Shown here: piece by piece, positions 9,928 to 18,015 of the stretch
Layout: each line of letters begins with the position of its first letter
Numbering within the stretch: the stretch's first letter is position 1
NCBI RefSeq assembly: GCF_014195635.1
Contig: NZ_JACICC010000002.1
Location: 186,001 to 250,000 of the forward strand
Origin: Pseudochelatococcus contaminans
GTDB taxonomy: Bacteria > Pseudomonadota > Alphaproteobacteria > Rhizobiales > Beijerinckiaceae
Length of the DNA stretch: 64,000 nucleotides
Direction of reading: 5' to 3'
Program-made: the position numbers and the translations under genes
The notes under the pieces: model-generated
The model's database searches: none
What the model was told of the DNA's origin: nothing
What the model saw: the letters and a program-made list of their open reading frames with translations, nothing else

Positions 9928-11558
9928 TGACCGTGCTGGCCGATCACCTCATCATCCTCCCCATCGTGCTGCCGCTGCTGGCAGGGGCGTTCCTGCTGCT
10001 ATTGGACGACCGCCGCAGGCCCGTCAAAGCCGCCTTGACCATTCTGGTGGCAATAGCATTGCTGGTTATCGCCGTGACGTTGCTGTTCCGCGCGAGCGGA
10101 TCAACGGCGCTGGCAGAAACGGTGTCCTACCGGCTCGGCGACTGGCCTGCGCCATTCGGCATCGTGCTGGTGCTGGATCGCCTTTCGGCGGTCATGCTGG
10201 TGCTCACGAGTATCCTGGCGCTTGCGGCGCTGGTGTTTTCGCTGGCGCGCTGGCATCGGGCCGGCCCGCACTTCCACACGCTGTTCCTTTTCCTGCTTGT
10301 CGGGCTGAACGGCGCGTTCCTCACCGGCGATCTGTTCAACCTGTTCGTGTTCTTCGAGGTGTTGCTGGCCGCATCATACGGTCTCGTGTTGCATGGCATG
10401 GGCGTTGTGCGGGTGAAAGCCGGCCTGCACTACATCGTCGTGAACCTTGCTGCATCCACCCTGTTCCTGATCGGCGTCAGCCTCATTTACGGCGTCACCG
10501 GCACTTTGAACATGGCGGATCTGGCCACGCGCATTCCCGGTCTCAACGACACCGACAGGATGTTCATGGAGGCCGGAGCGGCGATACTGGGCGTTGCCTT
10601 TCTGGTTAAGGCCGGCATGTGGCCACTGTCATTCTGGCTGCCCACGGCCTATGCGGCGGCAAGCGCACCCGTCGCGGCTATTTTCTCCATCATGACGAAG
10701 GTGGGCGTCTACATCATACTGCGCCTGTCGCTGCTGCTTTTCGGCCCGGGGGCGGGCGAGTCGGCCCATTTCGGCTCCGAGGTGCTGCTTTACGGCGGCA
10801 TGGCGACCATCGCCTTCGGCCTCGTCGGTGTGCTGGCCACGCAAACCATGTCGCGCCTTGCCGGATATAGCGTGCTGGTGTCCTCGGGAACGCTGCTTGC
10901 GGCCATTGGCGTGGGCAACGCGGCGGCGACGAGTGGCGCGCTGTTTTATCTGGTCAACTCCACATTGGCGGTTGCGGCATTTTTCCTGCTGACGGAACTC
11001 GTGGAGCGCGGGCGCGACCCCGGCGCCGACGTGCTGGCCGTCACCATGGAGGCATTCGGTTACACGGATGAGGACGATATCACCGAGGAAGTCGAGGTCG
11101 GTGAGCGCATTCCCACGATTCTGGCGTTCCTCGGCGGCAGTTTCGTTGCCTGCGCGCTGCTGCTGGCGGGTCTGCCACCGTTGTCGGGCTTCCTCGCCAA
11201 ATTCGCCTTGATGTCGGCGATCATGGACCCGGCAGGTTTCGGCACGGGCGGGCCGCAGTTCGTGGTGACGTGGGTGCTGATCGCCCTGTTGATCCTGTCC
11301 GGTCTCTCGGCCATGCTGGCCATGACGCGTATCGGCATCCAGACGTTCTGGTCGCCACTTGAAATCGCCGTTCCGGGCGTGCGCGGAGTCGAGGTCGTGG
11401 CTGTCAGCTTCCTGCTTCTGCTATGCGTGGCGTTGACGATGGCCGCAGGCCCCGTGCTCGATTTCATGGAGGACACCGCCATGTCGTTGCATGCACCGGC
11501 GGCCTACATCGACAGCGTCCTGCCAAACGGCGGGGCGTCGCGGGGTGCCACGCCATGA
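9927..11558 (+). CDS. mrpD: Na+(K+)/H+ antiporter subunit MrpD
   Basis: A 543-residue NuoM/N-like proton-channel subunit, the second antiporter-like core of the Mrp complex. Typical blocks are DLFNLFVFFEVLLAASYGL and the lysine helix LVKAGMWPLSFWLPTAYAAA. An acidic hydrophilic loop (EAFGYTDEDDITEEVEVGER) near residue 375-395 lies between helices. The start overlaps the mrpC stop and the end overlaps mrpE. Confidence 0.95.
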   Translation: MTVLADHLIILPIVLPLLAGAFLLLLDDRRRPVKAALTILVAIALLVIAVTLLFRASGSTALAETVSYRLGDWPAPFGIVLVLDRLSAVMLVLTSILALAALVFSLARWHRAGPHFHTLFLFLLVGLNGAFLTGDLFNLFVFFEVLLAASYGLVLHGMGVVRVKAGLHYIVVNLAASTLFLIGVSLIYGVTGTLNMADLATRIPGLNDTDRMFMEAGAAILGVAFLVKAGMWPLSFWLPTAYAAASAPVAAIFSIMTKVGVYIILRLSLLLFGPGAGESAHFGSEVLLYGGMATIAFGLVGVLATQTMSRLAGYSVLVSSGTLLAAIGVGNAAATSGALFYLVNSTLAVAAFFLLTELVERGRDPGADVLAVTMEAFGYTDEDDITEEVEVGERIPTILAFLGGSFVACALLLAGLPPLSGFLAKFALMSAIMDPAGFGTGGPQFVVTWVLIALLILSGLSAMLAMTRIGIQTFWSPLEIAVPGVRGVEVVAVSFLLLLCVALTMAAGPVLDFMEDTAMSLHAPAAYIDSVLPNGGASRGATP

Positions 11559-12043
11559 GACGCATTTTGCCGCATCCCCTCATGTCGCTGGCCATTTTCG
11601 TGATGTGGCTGCTGCTCAACCAATCCGTGTCGCCGGCCGCCCTGACTTTCGCGGCCGTACTGGCGCTGGGTGGCGGCTGGATGATGACCACGCTGGAGCA
11701 GACTGGCCCACGCATTCGCCGCCCATGGACCATCATCAAGCTGGCGGGCATCATCTTTATCGACATCGTGCATTCGAACATCGCGGTGGCGAAGATTATT
11801 CTGCGTCCGTCGAGCCGGCGCGGGGCTCCCGGCTTCATGGCCGTGCCGCTGGATATTCGCAACCCGTATGGCCTTGCGACCCTTGCCATTGTCATCACGT
11901 CGACGCCCGGCACCATATGGACAAACTTTTCCTATTCGTCGGGCATGCTGCTGATTCACGTCCTCGATCTGCAGGAAGAGCAGCTCTGGATAGACACCAT
12001 CAAGAATCGCTACGAGCGGCGGCTGATGGAGATTTTTGAATGA
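11555..12043 (+). CDS. mrpE: Na+(K+)/H+ antiporter subunit MrpE
   Basis: A 162-residue subunit with two N-terminal helices and a cytosolic domain. Recognisable segments are MWLLLNQSVSP, DIVHSNIAVAKIIL and the ITSTPGTIWT block shared by MrpE proteins. The ATG at 11555 overlaps the mrpD stop by four bases and is preceded by GGGGTG; the longer ORF upstream is a read-through in the mrpD region. Its stop overlaps mrpF. Confidence 0.94.
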   Translation: MRRILPHPLMSLAIFVMWLLLNQSVSPAALTFAAVLALGGGWMMTTLEQTGPRIRRPWTIIKLAGIIFIDIVHSNIAVAKIILRPSSRRGAPGFMAVPLDIRNPYGLATLAIVITSTPGTIWTNFSYSSGMLLIHVLDLQEEQLWIDTIKNRYERRLMEIFE

Positions 12044-12360
12044 GGTTCCTTCCCCTCCCCCCTGCCCGCCCACTCGACATGCCGTTTCTGGTGCTGGACT
12101 GGTCGCTGTTCATTGCCCAGCTTTTCCTCGGGCTTGCCATGGCATGCGCGGCTTACAGGCTGATTTTCGGCCCGCGCGCACAGGATCGCATTCTCGGCCT
12201 CGATACATTTTATGTAAATGCCATGCTGCTGCTGCTGACATACGGCATTCGCATCGCCAGCGCGACTTACTTCGAGGTGGCGTTGATCATCGCTCTGCTC
12301 GGCTTCGTCGGTACGGCGGCACTATCGAAGTTCCTCATGCGCGGTGAGGTGATCGAGTGA
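12040..12360 (+). CDS. mrpF: Na+(K+)/H+ antiporter subunit MrpF
   Basis: A 106-residue small membrane subunit with three helices. The motif FGPRAQDRILGLDTFYVNAM matches MrpF, including the acidic residue after the PRAQDR turn. The ATG overlaps the mrpE stop (ATGA); a second in-frame ATG 13 codons later would give a more usual length of 93. It ends overlapping mrpG. Confidence 0.93.
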   Translation: MRFLPLPPARPLDMPFLVLDWSLFIAQLFLGLAMACAAYRLIFGPRAQDRILGLDTFYVNAMLLLLTYGIRIASATYFEVALIIALLGFVGTAALSKFLMRGEVIE

Positions 12361-12779
12361 TTGATATCGACCTCGCGCTCAAGGATCTACCGGCCTGGGC
12401 CGCTTATCTGACTGCAGCCATGGTGTTTATCGGCGCGCTGCTGTCGTTGATCGGCGCAATTGGTCTTGTGCGGCTGAAATCGTTTTACGAGCGCGTGCAT
12501 GCACCGACTTTGGGGGCAACACTCGGCACCGGATTTATTCTTGTCGCATCGATGATTTGTTTTACGGTGCTGCGCGGGCGCTTATCCGTGCACGAGATTT
12601 TGATCGCCGTATTCCTGACGATCACGACCCCGGTGGCGATGATGCTGCTGGTCCGCGCGGCGCTTTACCGGGACCGTGTCGAGAATAACCGCGAAGTTCC
12701 CGGTGCCGGAAAATACAAAAAAGCCGAAGCTGCAGTTCGGTCGCAAGCTGGCGAGAGCGAAACCGCGGATCGCACCTGA
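12357..12779 (+). CDS. mrpG: Na+(K+)/H+ antiporter subunit MrpG
   Basis: A 140-residue final subunit of the complex, with three helices. The hallmark is GAIGLVRLKSFYERVHAPTLGATLGTG, followed by the VFLTITTPVAMMLLVRAALYR helix. Translation starts at GTG overlapping the mrpF stop (GTGA). The C-terminal 35 residues are a charged tail without similarity that I recognise. Confidence 0.93.
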   Translation: MIDIDLALKDLPAWAAYLTAAMVFIGALLSLIGAIGLVRLKSFYERVHAPTLGATLGTGFILVASMICFTVLRGRLSVHEILIAVFLTITTPVAMMLLVRAALYRDRVENNREVPGAGKYKKAEAAVRSQAGESETADRT

Positions 12780-12855
12780 AGGCTAAAACCCTCCGGCACA
12801 AGTGCTCAGTGCTGCACCACGATACGGAACGAACTGGATTGAATAAAGCAAGCTT

Positions 12856-12891
12856 CAGACCATCCGGCGTCATATGACGCCGGATGGTCTG
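12856..12891. terminator. 36-nt perfect palindrome between convergent genes
   Basis: Two exact 18-base arms, CAGACCATCCGGCGTCAT and its complement, meet at CATATG. The element sits between the end of mrpG and the end of the DUF1269 gene on the other strand. It can fold identically from either transcript, so a bidirectional terminator is most likely, although the flanking T-runs are poor. Confidence 0.65.
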
Positions 12892-12899
12892 TTTGATTG

Positions 12900-13436
12900 T
12901 CAGCTTGCGGGAAGCTTTGCCGGATCTTCGCTGTCTTGCGGCCCGGTCTTGATGTGCCCGGCGAGTGCGTCGCGCAGAGCGGCTTCCTTGGTTTCGTCGT
13001 AGGAGGTCTGGATAACCGTACCGCCGATACCTTCAAGGTCTTTCAATACCTTGTCCGCCGTCACCTTGCGGATAAGCAAGAACAGGCCAGCGGTGCCGGG
13101 CGTCAAGGCCTCGGCGGCCTCCTTGACGAAGTTATCGTTGATGCCGACATCCGTGAACTTGCCGCTGAGCGCGCCGGCACCCGCGCCAATTGCCGTGCCC
13201 AAGATCGGGTTCAGGAAGATGAAGCCGATCAGTGCGCCCCAGAGTGCGCCAGAGGCTGCACCCGCCGCCGTCAGATTGACCAGCTGATTCAGGCGAATCT
13301 TGCCATCGTCCTCTTTGACGGCGATCACCGCGTCGCCGAGTTCGATGAGGTATTCCTGCTGAAGCTCAAGCAGGCGCTTGCGGACTTCGATAGCCTTTTC
13401 TTCGGTCGGGAATGCAATGAAAACGAGATCGCTCAT
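12900..13436 (-). CDS. DUF1269 domain membrane-associated protein
   Basis: A 178-residue protein of the DUF1269 family. It has an N-terminal alpha/beta segment (LVFIAFPTEEKAIEVRKRL), then a Gly/Ala-rich hydrophobic hairpin (about residues 60-100, ALWGALIGFIFLNPILGTAIG), then GTAGLFLLIRKVTADKVL. The glycine-zipper-like stretch suggests membrane insertion. Function is unknown. The ATG at 13436 is chosen because GGAG lies eight bases upstream; the ORF extends 18 codons further without support. It converges on the Mrp operon. Confidence 0.85.
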   Translation of the reverse strand: MSDLVFIAFPTEEKAIEVRKRLLELQQEYLIELGDAVIAVKEDDGKIRLNQLVNLTAAGAASGALWGALIGFIFLNPILGTAIGAGAGALSGKFTDVGINDNFVKEAAEALTPGTAGLFLLIRKVTADKVLKDLEGIGGTVIQTSYDETKEAALRDALAGHIKTGPQDSEDPAKLPAS

Positions 13437-13567
13437 CGGATCAACTCCATAGACGGGTGACGGAGGCGGTGCGCGAAACGGCGGCCGCACGATTTTGCCA
13501 GAAATGGCCTGACTGCTTATTCTAAAGATATTGCTGACCGGACGTTTCCACCCAGTCCAGCAGCGCC

Positions 13568-13903
13568 CTATTCCACGCGCGCAACGGCGTCGATATGGCC
13601 AAGATCACGCGCGGGGTCCAATTTATCGCGGACGCGCTGCTTCAGTGTTTTGACGTCGGGAAAGCCGCCATCGCGCTTGCGCTCCCAGATCGGATCGCCA
13701 TCGTAGTCTATCCTGAAGACGCCGCCAGTACCGGGCACGAGGGCAACTTCAGAGAGATCTGTGGCGAACGTCGACAGCAGTTCTTGCGCCATCCAGGCCG
13801 CACGCAGCAGCCATTGGCATTGCGTGCAGTAGGTAATGACGATGCGAGGAGCAGCCGTTTCGGCTGCCGCGTCGCTATCGGAAGCGTCTTTTTGTATGCT
13901 CAT
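13568..13903 (-). CDS. SelT/SelW/SelH (Rdx) family protein
   Basis: A 111-residue thioredoxin-like-fold protein. The redox motif CTQC (Cys26 and Cys29) follows the first strand IVITY, which is the Rdx-family signature with cysteine in place of selenocysteine. The later GTGGVFRIDYDG and WERKRDGGFPDVKTLKQRVRD blocks also match. A role in thiol redox chemistry is inferred from the family; no bacterial pathway is firmly established. It is followed on the same strand, 130 bp away, by the DUF1269 gene. Confidence 0.85.
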   Translation of the reverse strand: MSIQKDASDSDAAAETAAPRIVITYCTQCQWLLRAAWMAQELLSTFATDLSEVALVPGTGGVFRIDYDGDPIWERKRDGGFPDVKTLKQRVRDKLDPARDLGHIDAVARVE

Positions 13904-13969
13904 GCCTATGGCTCACCCCGCCGGGATGCCGGTGCTGGCAATGCTGCGAAGCACCGGCTTTTGGCAGAA

Positions 13970-14416
13970 TCAGACCAGCGCGGGAATGCGCAGCACCTGA
14001 CCGGGATAGATCTTGTCGGGGTGGCTCAGAAGCGGCTTGTTCGCCTCGAAAATCTCGGTGTACTTCGCGCCCTTGCCTGCGCCGTACTGCTCTTCAGCGA
14101 CCTTCCAGAGGGTGTCGCCCTTCTGCACGGTGTAGAAGCGGGCTTCCTCGCTGGGCGTTTCCACCGCGATTTCGCTTTCCACCGCAGCGACACCGATGGT
14201 GTTGCCAAGCGCCAGAGCGATCTTCTCCGCGTCTTCGGTGGTTGCGGCGTTGCCCTTCACGGTCACCTTGTCGCCATCGACCTGAATGTCGAGACCTTCG
14301 GTGCTGAAGCCGTGCTTTTCGACTTCCTTCTTGAGGTCATCGGCAGTTGCCGCCTGTGCCTCGCTCGCGCCGAAAATCTTCTCGCCCGCGCCCTTGATGA
14401 AGCTCAGCAAACCCAT
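13970..14416 (-). CDS. kbp: BON-LysM protein, Kbp (YgaU) family
   Basis: This 148-residue protein starts MGLLSFIKGAGEKIFG, like E. coli Kbp, and has the same length. A BON domain (about residues 20-85, with VDGDKVTVKGNAATTEDAEKI) precedes a C-terminal LysM domain (about 98-147, YTVQKGDTLWKVAEEQYG). E. coli Kbp is a cytoplasmic potassium-binding protein of high-salt growth. There is no signal peptide here either, so cell-wall binding is unlikely. Its closeness to the Mrp cation antiporter fits ion homeostasis. The start at 14416 is chosen by family alignment. Confidence 0.85.
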   Translation of the reverse strand: MGLLSFIKGAGEKIFGASEAQAATADDLKKEVEKHGFSTEGLDIQVDGDKVTVKGNAATTEDAEKIALALGNTIGVAAVESEIAVETPSEEARFYTVQKGDTLWKVAEEQYGAGKGAKYTEIFEANKPLLSHPDKIYPGQVLRIPALV

Positions 14417-14711
14417 CGTGATCACTCCATTATTTGCATCTGCACTATCAGCATGCATGTCGTGCTGCCGTATGACAGGTTATCAAGACATACCATAATC
14501 TCAATAAACCCTGGCTGCTTAATTGCACGTACGAGCACTTATTTTGCAGCCATTCACATAAACAGCCTGTTCTTTCACCTTGTTCCATGTCCATGTATGG
14601 GCTTCAACGACGCCATCGGAGCGTTGATATCTGCCGGGATTTTTCGGGAAATAGTTACCTTTGCCACCCTATAAATCAGAACCTGAGGCAATACGAAGCG
14701 GGGGAAGAAAG

Positions 14712-15635
14712 ATGTCGGCAAAACGGATTGTGGTTCTGTATGGTGGGTTCTCCACCGAGCGCGAAGTATCGCTTGTCAGCGGGCAGGCGTGCGCTGATGC
14801 CCTTCGCAGCAAGGGCCATGACGTTGCCCTCGTCGATCCGGCTGATGGTGTCAAGACGTTGGTCGCTGCGCTCGATCCGGATCGCGACATCGTATTCAAC
14901 GCCCTGCATGGCCATCTTGGTGAAGATGGGTCGGTGCAGGGTTTGCTTGATCTCCTTCGCGTGCCCTACACCCACTCCGGCCTGCTGGCATCGGCCGTCG
15001 CCATGAACAAAGCGCTGTCGCGCGATATCTTCACCCGCGCCGGACTGCGCTGCGCCGCCGGGAAGCTATGCACCCGCGATGATTTCCGCGATGGACACCC
15101 GCTGCCGCCACCTTATGTCATCAAGCCTGTGGCAGAGGGGTCATCGAAGGGCGTACGCATCGTGCAGGCGGGCGACAACGCGATCGCCAGCGACGAGGAT
15201 TGGCACTATGGCGACCATGTGCTGGTTGAAAAGTTCATCGAAGGCCGGGAACTGACAGTGGCGGTGCTCGACGGCAAGGCATTGGCGGTGACGGAGCTGC
15301 GCACCTCCGAAGGCTTCTATGATTACGACAGCAAATATACGGCCGGACGCACGCAGCACCTCATCCCCGCTCCGATTCCCGCCGAGATCACCGAGCAGGC
15401 CCTGCGCTGGGCGGAAATCGCCCACACGGTGCTTGGCTGCCGCAGCCTGAGCCGCTCCGACTTCCGCTACGACGACCGCCCGGAAGCGGGCAGCGACGGC
15501 GGGCTTTATATTCTTGAAACCAACACCCAGCCGGGCATGACGCCACTCAGCCTTGCGCCCGAACAGGCAGCTTACGTCGGCATCAGCTTCGCTGATCTCG
15601 TTGACGGGCTGGTCAAAACCGCGCGTTACGGCTGA
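14712..15635 (+). CDS. ddl: D-alanine--D-alanine ligase
   Basis: A 307-residue ATP-grasp enzyme that joins two D-alanines for peptidoglycan precursors in the cytoplasm. The N-terminal LYGGFSTEREVSLVSG, the ATP-binding KPVAEGSSKGVRIV, the FIEGRELTVAVLDG segment, and the metal/substrate motif LETNTQPGMTPLSL are all present. The family SRSDFR block is intact. ATG 14712 follows GGGGAAG; the longer reading from 14661 lacks a binding site. It stands alone, not in the division and cell wall cluster where alphaproteobacteria usually carry ddl, so it may be a second copy. Confidence 0.93.
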   Translation: MSAKRIVVLYGGFSTEREVSLVSGQACADALRSKGHDVALVDPADGVKTLVAALDPDRDIVFNALHGHLGEDGSVQGLLDLLRVPYTHSGLLASAVAMNKALSRDIFTRAGLRCAAGKLCTRDDFRDGHPLPPPYVIKPVAEGSSKGVRIVQAGDNAIASDEDWHYGDHVLVEKFIEGRELTVAVLDGKALAVTELRTSEGFYDYDSKYTAGRTQHLIPAPIPAEITEQALRWAEIAHTVLGCRSLSRSDFRYDDRPEAGSDGGLYILETNTQPGMTPLSLAPEQAAYVGISFADLVDGLVKTARYG

Positions 15636-15657
15636 GTGAGCGCAGGCGCGAGCGCGA

Positions 15658-16551
15658 TCATCGTTGCTTGCGCCGCCACTCGCTGACGAGCACGCCGGCA
15701 ACAATCAGCGCGCCGCCGAGAAGAGCCAGCGGGCCGAGTCGCTCGCCCGCCAGCCGCCCGAAAATGCCGCCCCACACCGGCTCCCCGGCATAGATCAGGG
15801 TGGCGCGCGTGGGGGAAACGGTGCGTTGCGCCCAGTTCATCGCGAACTGGATTGCGGCGCTCGCGACACCCAACCCGACGACCGTGGCAACCAGCAGCCA
15901 TGAAAACGGCGGGATGGCTTCGCCAGCCGGGATCATCGCCGCAAAGCTCAAGACGGAGGCAACACCAAGCTGTATCACCGTCACGCGTCTGGCACTGGTG
16001 CGGCCCGCGAAAAAGCTGATGAGGATGATTTCCCCGGCAATGGCAACGGCGGACGCCACCGTCCACAATTCACCGACTTCGAAGCGGATCGACAACCCCT
16101 CCGGCCCGGCGAGCAGCATCAGGCCGAGGAAGGCCAGCACGATGCCGAGCCATGCCATTCGGCGGGGCATGACACGCAAAACTAGAAGCTGAAGCAGCGG
16201 CACACAAGGCACGTAGAGCGCGGTTATAAAGGCGGACTGGCTGCTCGGAATGGTCTGCAGTCCAACCGTCTGCAACGAATAGCCCAGCATCAGCACGATG
16301 CCGATCAGGCAGCCGGCTCGCCATTCAAGACGGGTCACCCCCGCTGCCATCGAGCGCCACGACACCAGCGCCAGCAGCAGCGCGGCCGCTGCGAATCTCA
16401 GGCCGACGAGAAAGAACGGCCCCGTCACCGTGAGCGCATTCTGCACGATGAGGAATGTGGCGCCCCAGAAAACCGTGATGATAATGAGCACGACTTCCGG
16501 CAGCGAAAACCATTTCCGCTCCGGCTCGGCAACCCCGGATGACACGCTCAA
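15658..16551 (-). CDS. DMT-family (EamA) transporter
   Basis: A 297-residue inner-membrane protein with ten predicted helices in two EamA repeats. The first repeat opens FWGATFLIVQNALTVTGPFF and holds FAAAALLLALV; the second ends around PTRATLIYAGEPVWGGIFG, the PxxAxxxxxxEPvwA signature. Such proteins export amino acids or other metabolites, but the substrate cannot be read from sequence. Translation appears to start at TTG with GGAG eight bases upstream. It converges on ddl. Confidence 0.88.
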   Translation of the reverse strand: MSVSSGVAEPERKWFSLPEVVLIIITVFWGATFLIVQNALTVTGPFFLVGLRFAAAALLLALVSWRSMAAGVTRLEWRAGCLIGIVLMLGYSLQTVGLQTIPSSQSAFITALYVPCVPLLQLLVLRVMPRRMAWLGIVLAFLGLMLLAGPEGLSIRFEVGELWTVASAVAIAGEIILISFFAGRTSARRVTVIQLGVASVLSFAAMIPAGEAIPPFSWLLVATVVGLGVASAAIQFAMNWAQRTVSPTRATLIYAGEPVWGGIFGRLAGERLGPLALLGGALIVAGVLVSEWRRKQR

Positions 16552-16956
16552 TCATCTGCTCCGTTACGCGTGGCGAGCGCGCGCAGCGCGCGTTCTCCAG
16601 ACCGATCTTTGATGAATCATCCGGTGTATGACACATTCTCGCGAGAAATGCGAAACGCCCATCGCACAGCGCTTCGCGCCGGGCCAACCGGGAAATGCCT
16701 GACGGGCCCTCCTTGCTTGAGTCGCCGCTGCGGAGTCTAAAAGGCCTGCCCACGGTGTCGTGAGCAGACGGGCGCAAGAGCTTGAATCGGAGCAGATTGG
16801 CGTGCAACGGTAAAGGGTTGTCGGCTATTGAAGGCGGAATTCACAAAGACATAATTATCCTTCACAACAACGTCACAGGCACTGTAGAATATCCGTCGCG
16901 AAGCAGAATAGTCTGTTTTTGGAAACCCCTACGTGGGGGAATACGGAGACGGCAAG
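16552..16956. other. 405-bp gap upstream of the HNH gene
   Basis: No supported ORF lies here. The part next to the DMT gene has a GCGCGC-AGCGCGCG hairpin-like run. The part near 16830-16930 is more AT-rich and probably holds the promoter of the HNH gene. A small RNA is possible but I cannot recognise one. Confidence 0.35.
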
Positions 16957-17526
16957 GTGACGGTCCACGTCCCAGTTCCCGCTACGCCGGATGGATGTCC
17001 GGCTCTTGTACTCAACGCCGATTTCCGGCCGCTGAGCTATTATCCGCTTTCCTTATGGAGTTGGCAGGATGCAATCAAGGCGGTGTTTCTCGACAGGGTA
17101 AACATCGTCTCGGAATATGATACGGCGGTGCGAAGTCCCACTTTCGAGATGCGCCTTCCCTCCGTCGTTTCCCTGAAAACCTACGTTCAACCCTCTCGCC
17201 ATCCGGCCTTTACAAGGTTCAACGTTTTCCTCCGCGATCGCTTCTCATGCCAGTACTGCGGATCGCACGAGGATCTCACCTTCGATCATTTGATCCCCCG
17301 TTCCAAGGGCGGACAGACGACCTGGGAAAACGTTGTCACGGCCTGTTCGCCGTGCAATCTGCGCAAAGGCAACCGTATGCCGCGCGATATTGACATGTGG
17401 CCGATGCAGATGCCCTACGCACCGTCCGTTCACGATCTGCACCAGAACGGACGCCTGTTCCCGCCCAACTATCTGCATGAAAGCTGGCTCGATTACCTCT
17501 ACTGGGACGTGGAACTGGAGCCCTGA
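16957..17526 (+). CDS. HNH endonuclease
   Basis: A 189-residue protein with a beta-beta-alpha-metal HNH domain. A CxxC zinc knuckle (FSCQYCG), the catalytic DHLIPRSKGG, and NVVTACSPCNLRKGN with a second CxxC are intact. The N-terminal block LVLNADFRPLSYYPLSLWSW is a hallmark of a conserved alphaproteobacterial group whose role is unknown. No phage or restriction genes are nearby, which argues for a housekeeping rather than a mobile-element nuclease. GTG 16957 is preferred (GGAG eight bases upstream, family-like N-terminus); GTG 16933 is possible. Confidence 0.87.
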   Translation: MTVHVPVPATPDGCPALVLNADFRPLSYYPLSLWSWQDAIKAVFLDRVNIVSEYDTAVRSPTFEMRLPSVVSLKTYVQPSRHPAFTRFNVFLRDRFSCQYCGSHEDLTFDHLIPRSKGGQTTWENVVTACSPCNLRKGNRMPRDIDMWPMQMPYAPSVHDLHQNGRLFPPNYLHESWLDYLYWDVELEP

Positions 17527-17538
17527 ATCAACGTGGCT

Positions 17539-18015
17539 TCAAGCCGGCGTGTCGACTTCCTGACACACGTCGATCCATGTTGCCCCGACGATTTCAGCCA
17601 GCCGCTGCGTGCCGATACGCACTGCGGAATGCGTCGAGCCAGCCGCCGGTACGACTTCGTCGAAGGCCTTGAGGGATACGTCACAATAAACCGGCAGCGG
17701 TGTCGCCAGCCCGAACGGGCACACCCCGCCCACGGGATGGCCGGTGAGCGCCGCGACTTCCTCCGGTCCCGGCATGCGGGCCTTCGTGCCGAAATGTGTT
17801 TTCAGCTTGCGATTGTCGAGCCGTGCGTCGCCGCGCGCCACAACCAGCACCACATCGTCGCCGAACCGCAGTGACAGCGTTTTGGCGATGCGCCCCGGCT
17901 CCACGCCATGCGCCTCGGCCGCCAGTGCCACTGTGGCCGTGCTCACCTCAAGCTCGATGATTTCGAGATCAGGCGCTTTCTCTTTCAGGAAGGCGCGAGC
18001 CGACTCAAGGCTCAT
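17539..18015 (-). CDS. ybaK: YbaK/EbsC-family aminoacyl-tRNA deacylase
   Basis: A 158-residue protein of the YbaK/ProX fold, which hydrolyses misacylated tRNAs such as Cys-tRNA(Pro) or Ala-tRNA(Pro). Evidence is the invariant lysine in RIAKTLSLRFGDDVVLVV, the DARLDNRKLKTHFG segment, and the GHPVGGVCPFGL motif with the GxxxGGxxPFG loop. Its ATG overlaps the ugd stop by four bases, so the two are co-translated. The exact tRNA substrate is not determined by sequence alone. Confidence 0.88.
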   Translation of the reverse strand: MSLESARAFLKEKAPDLEIIELEVSTATVALAAEAHGVEPGRIAKTLSLRFGDDVVLVVARGDARLDNRKLKTHFGTKARMPGPEEVAALTGHPVGGVCPFGLATPLPVYCDVSLKAFDEVVPAAGSTHSAVRIGTQRLAEIVGATWIDVCQEVDTPA

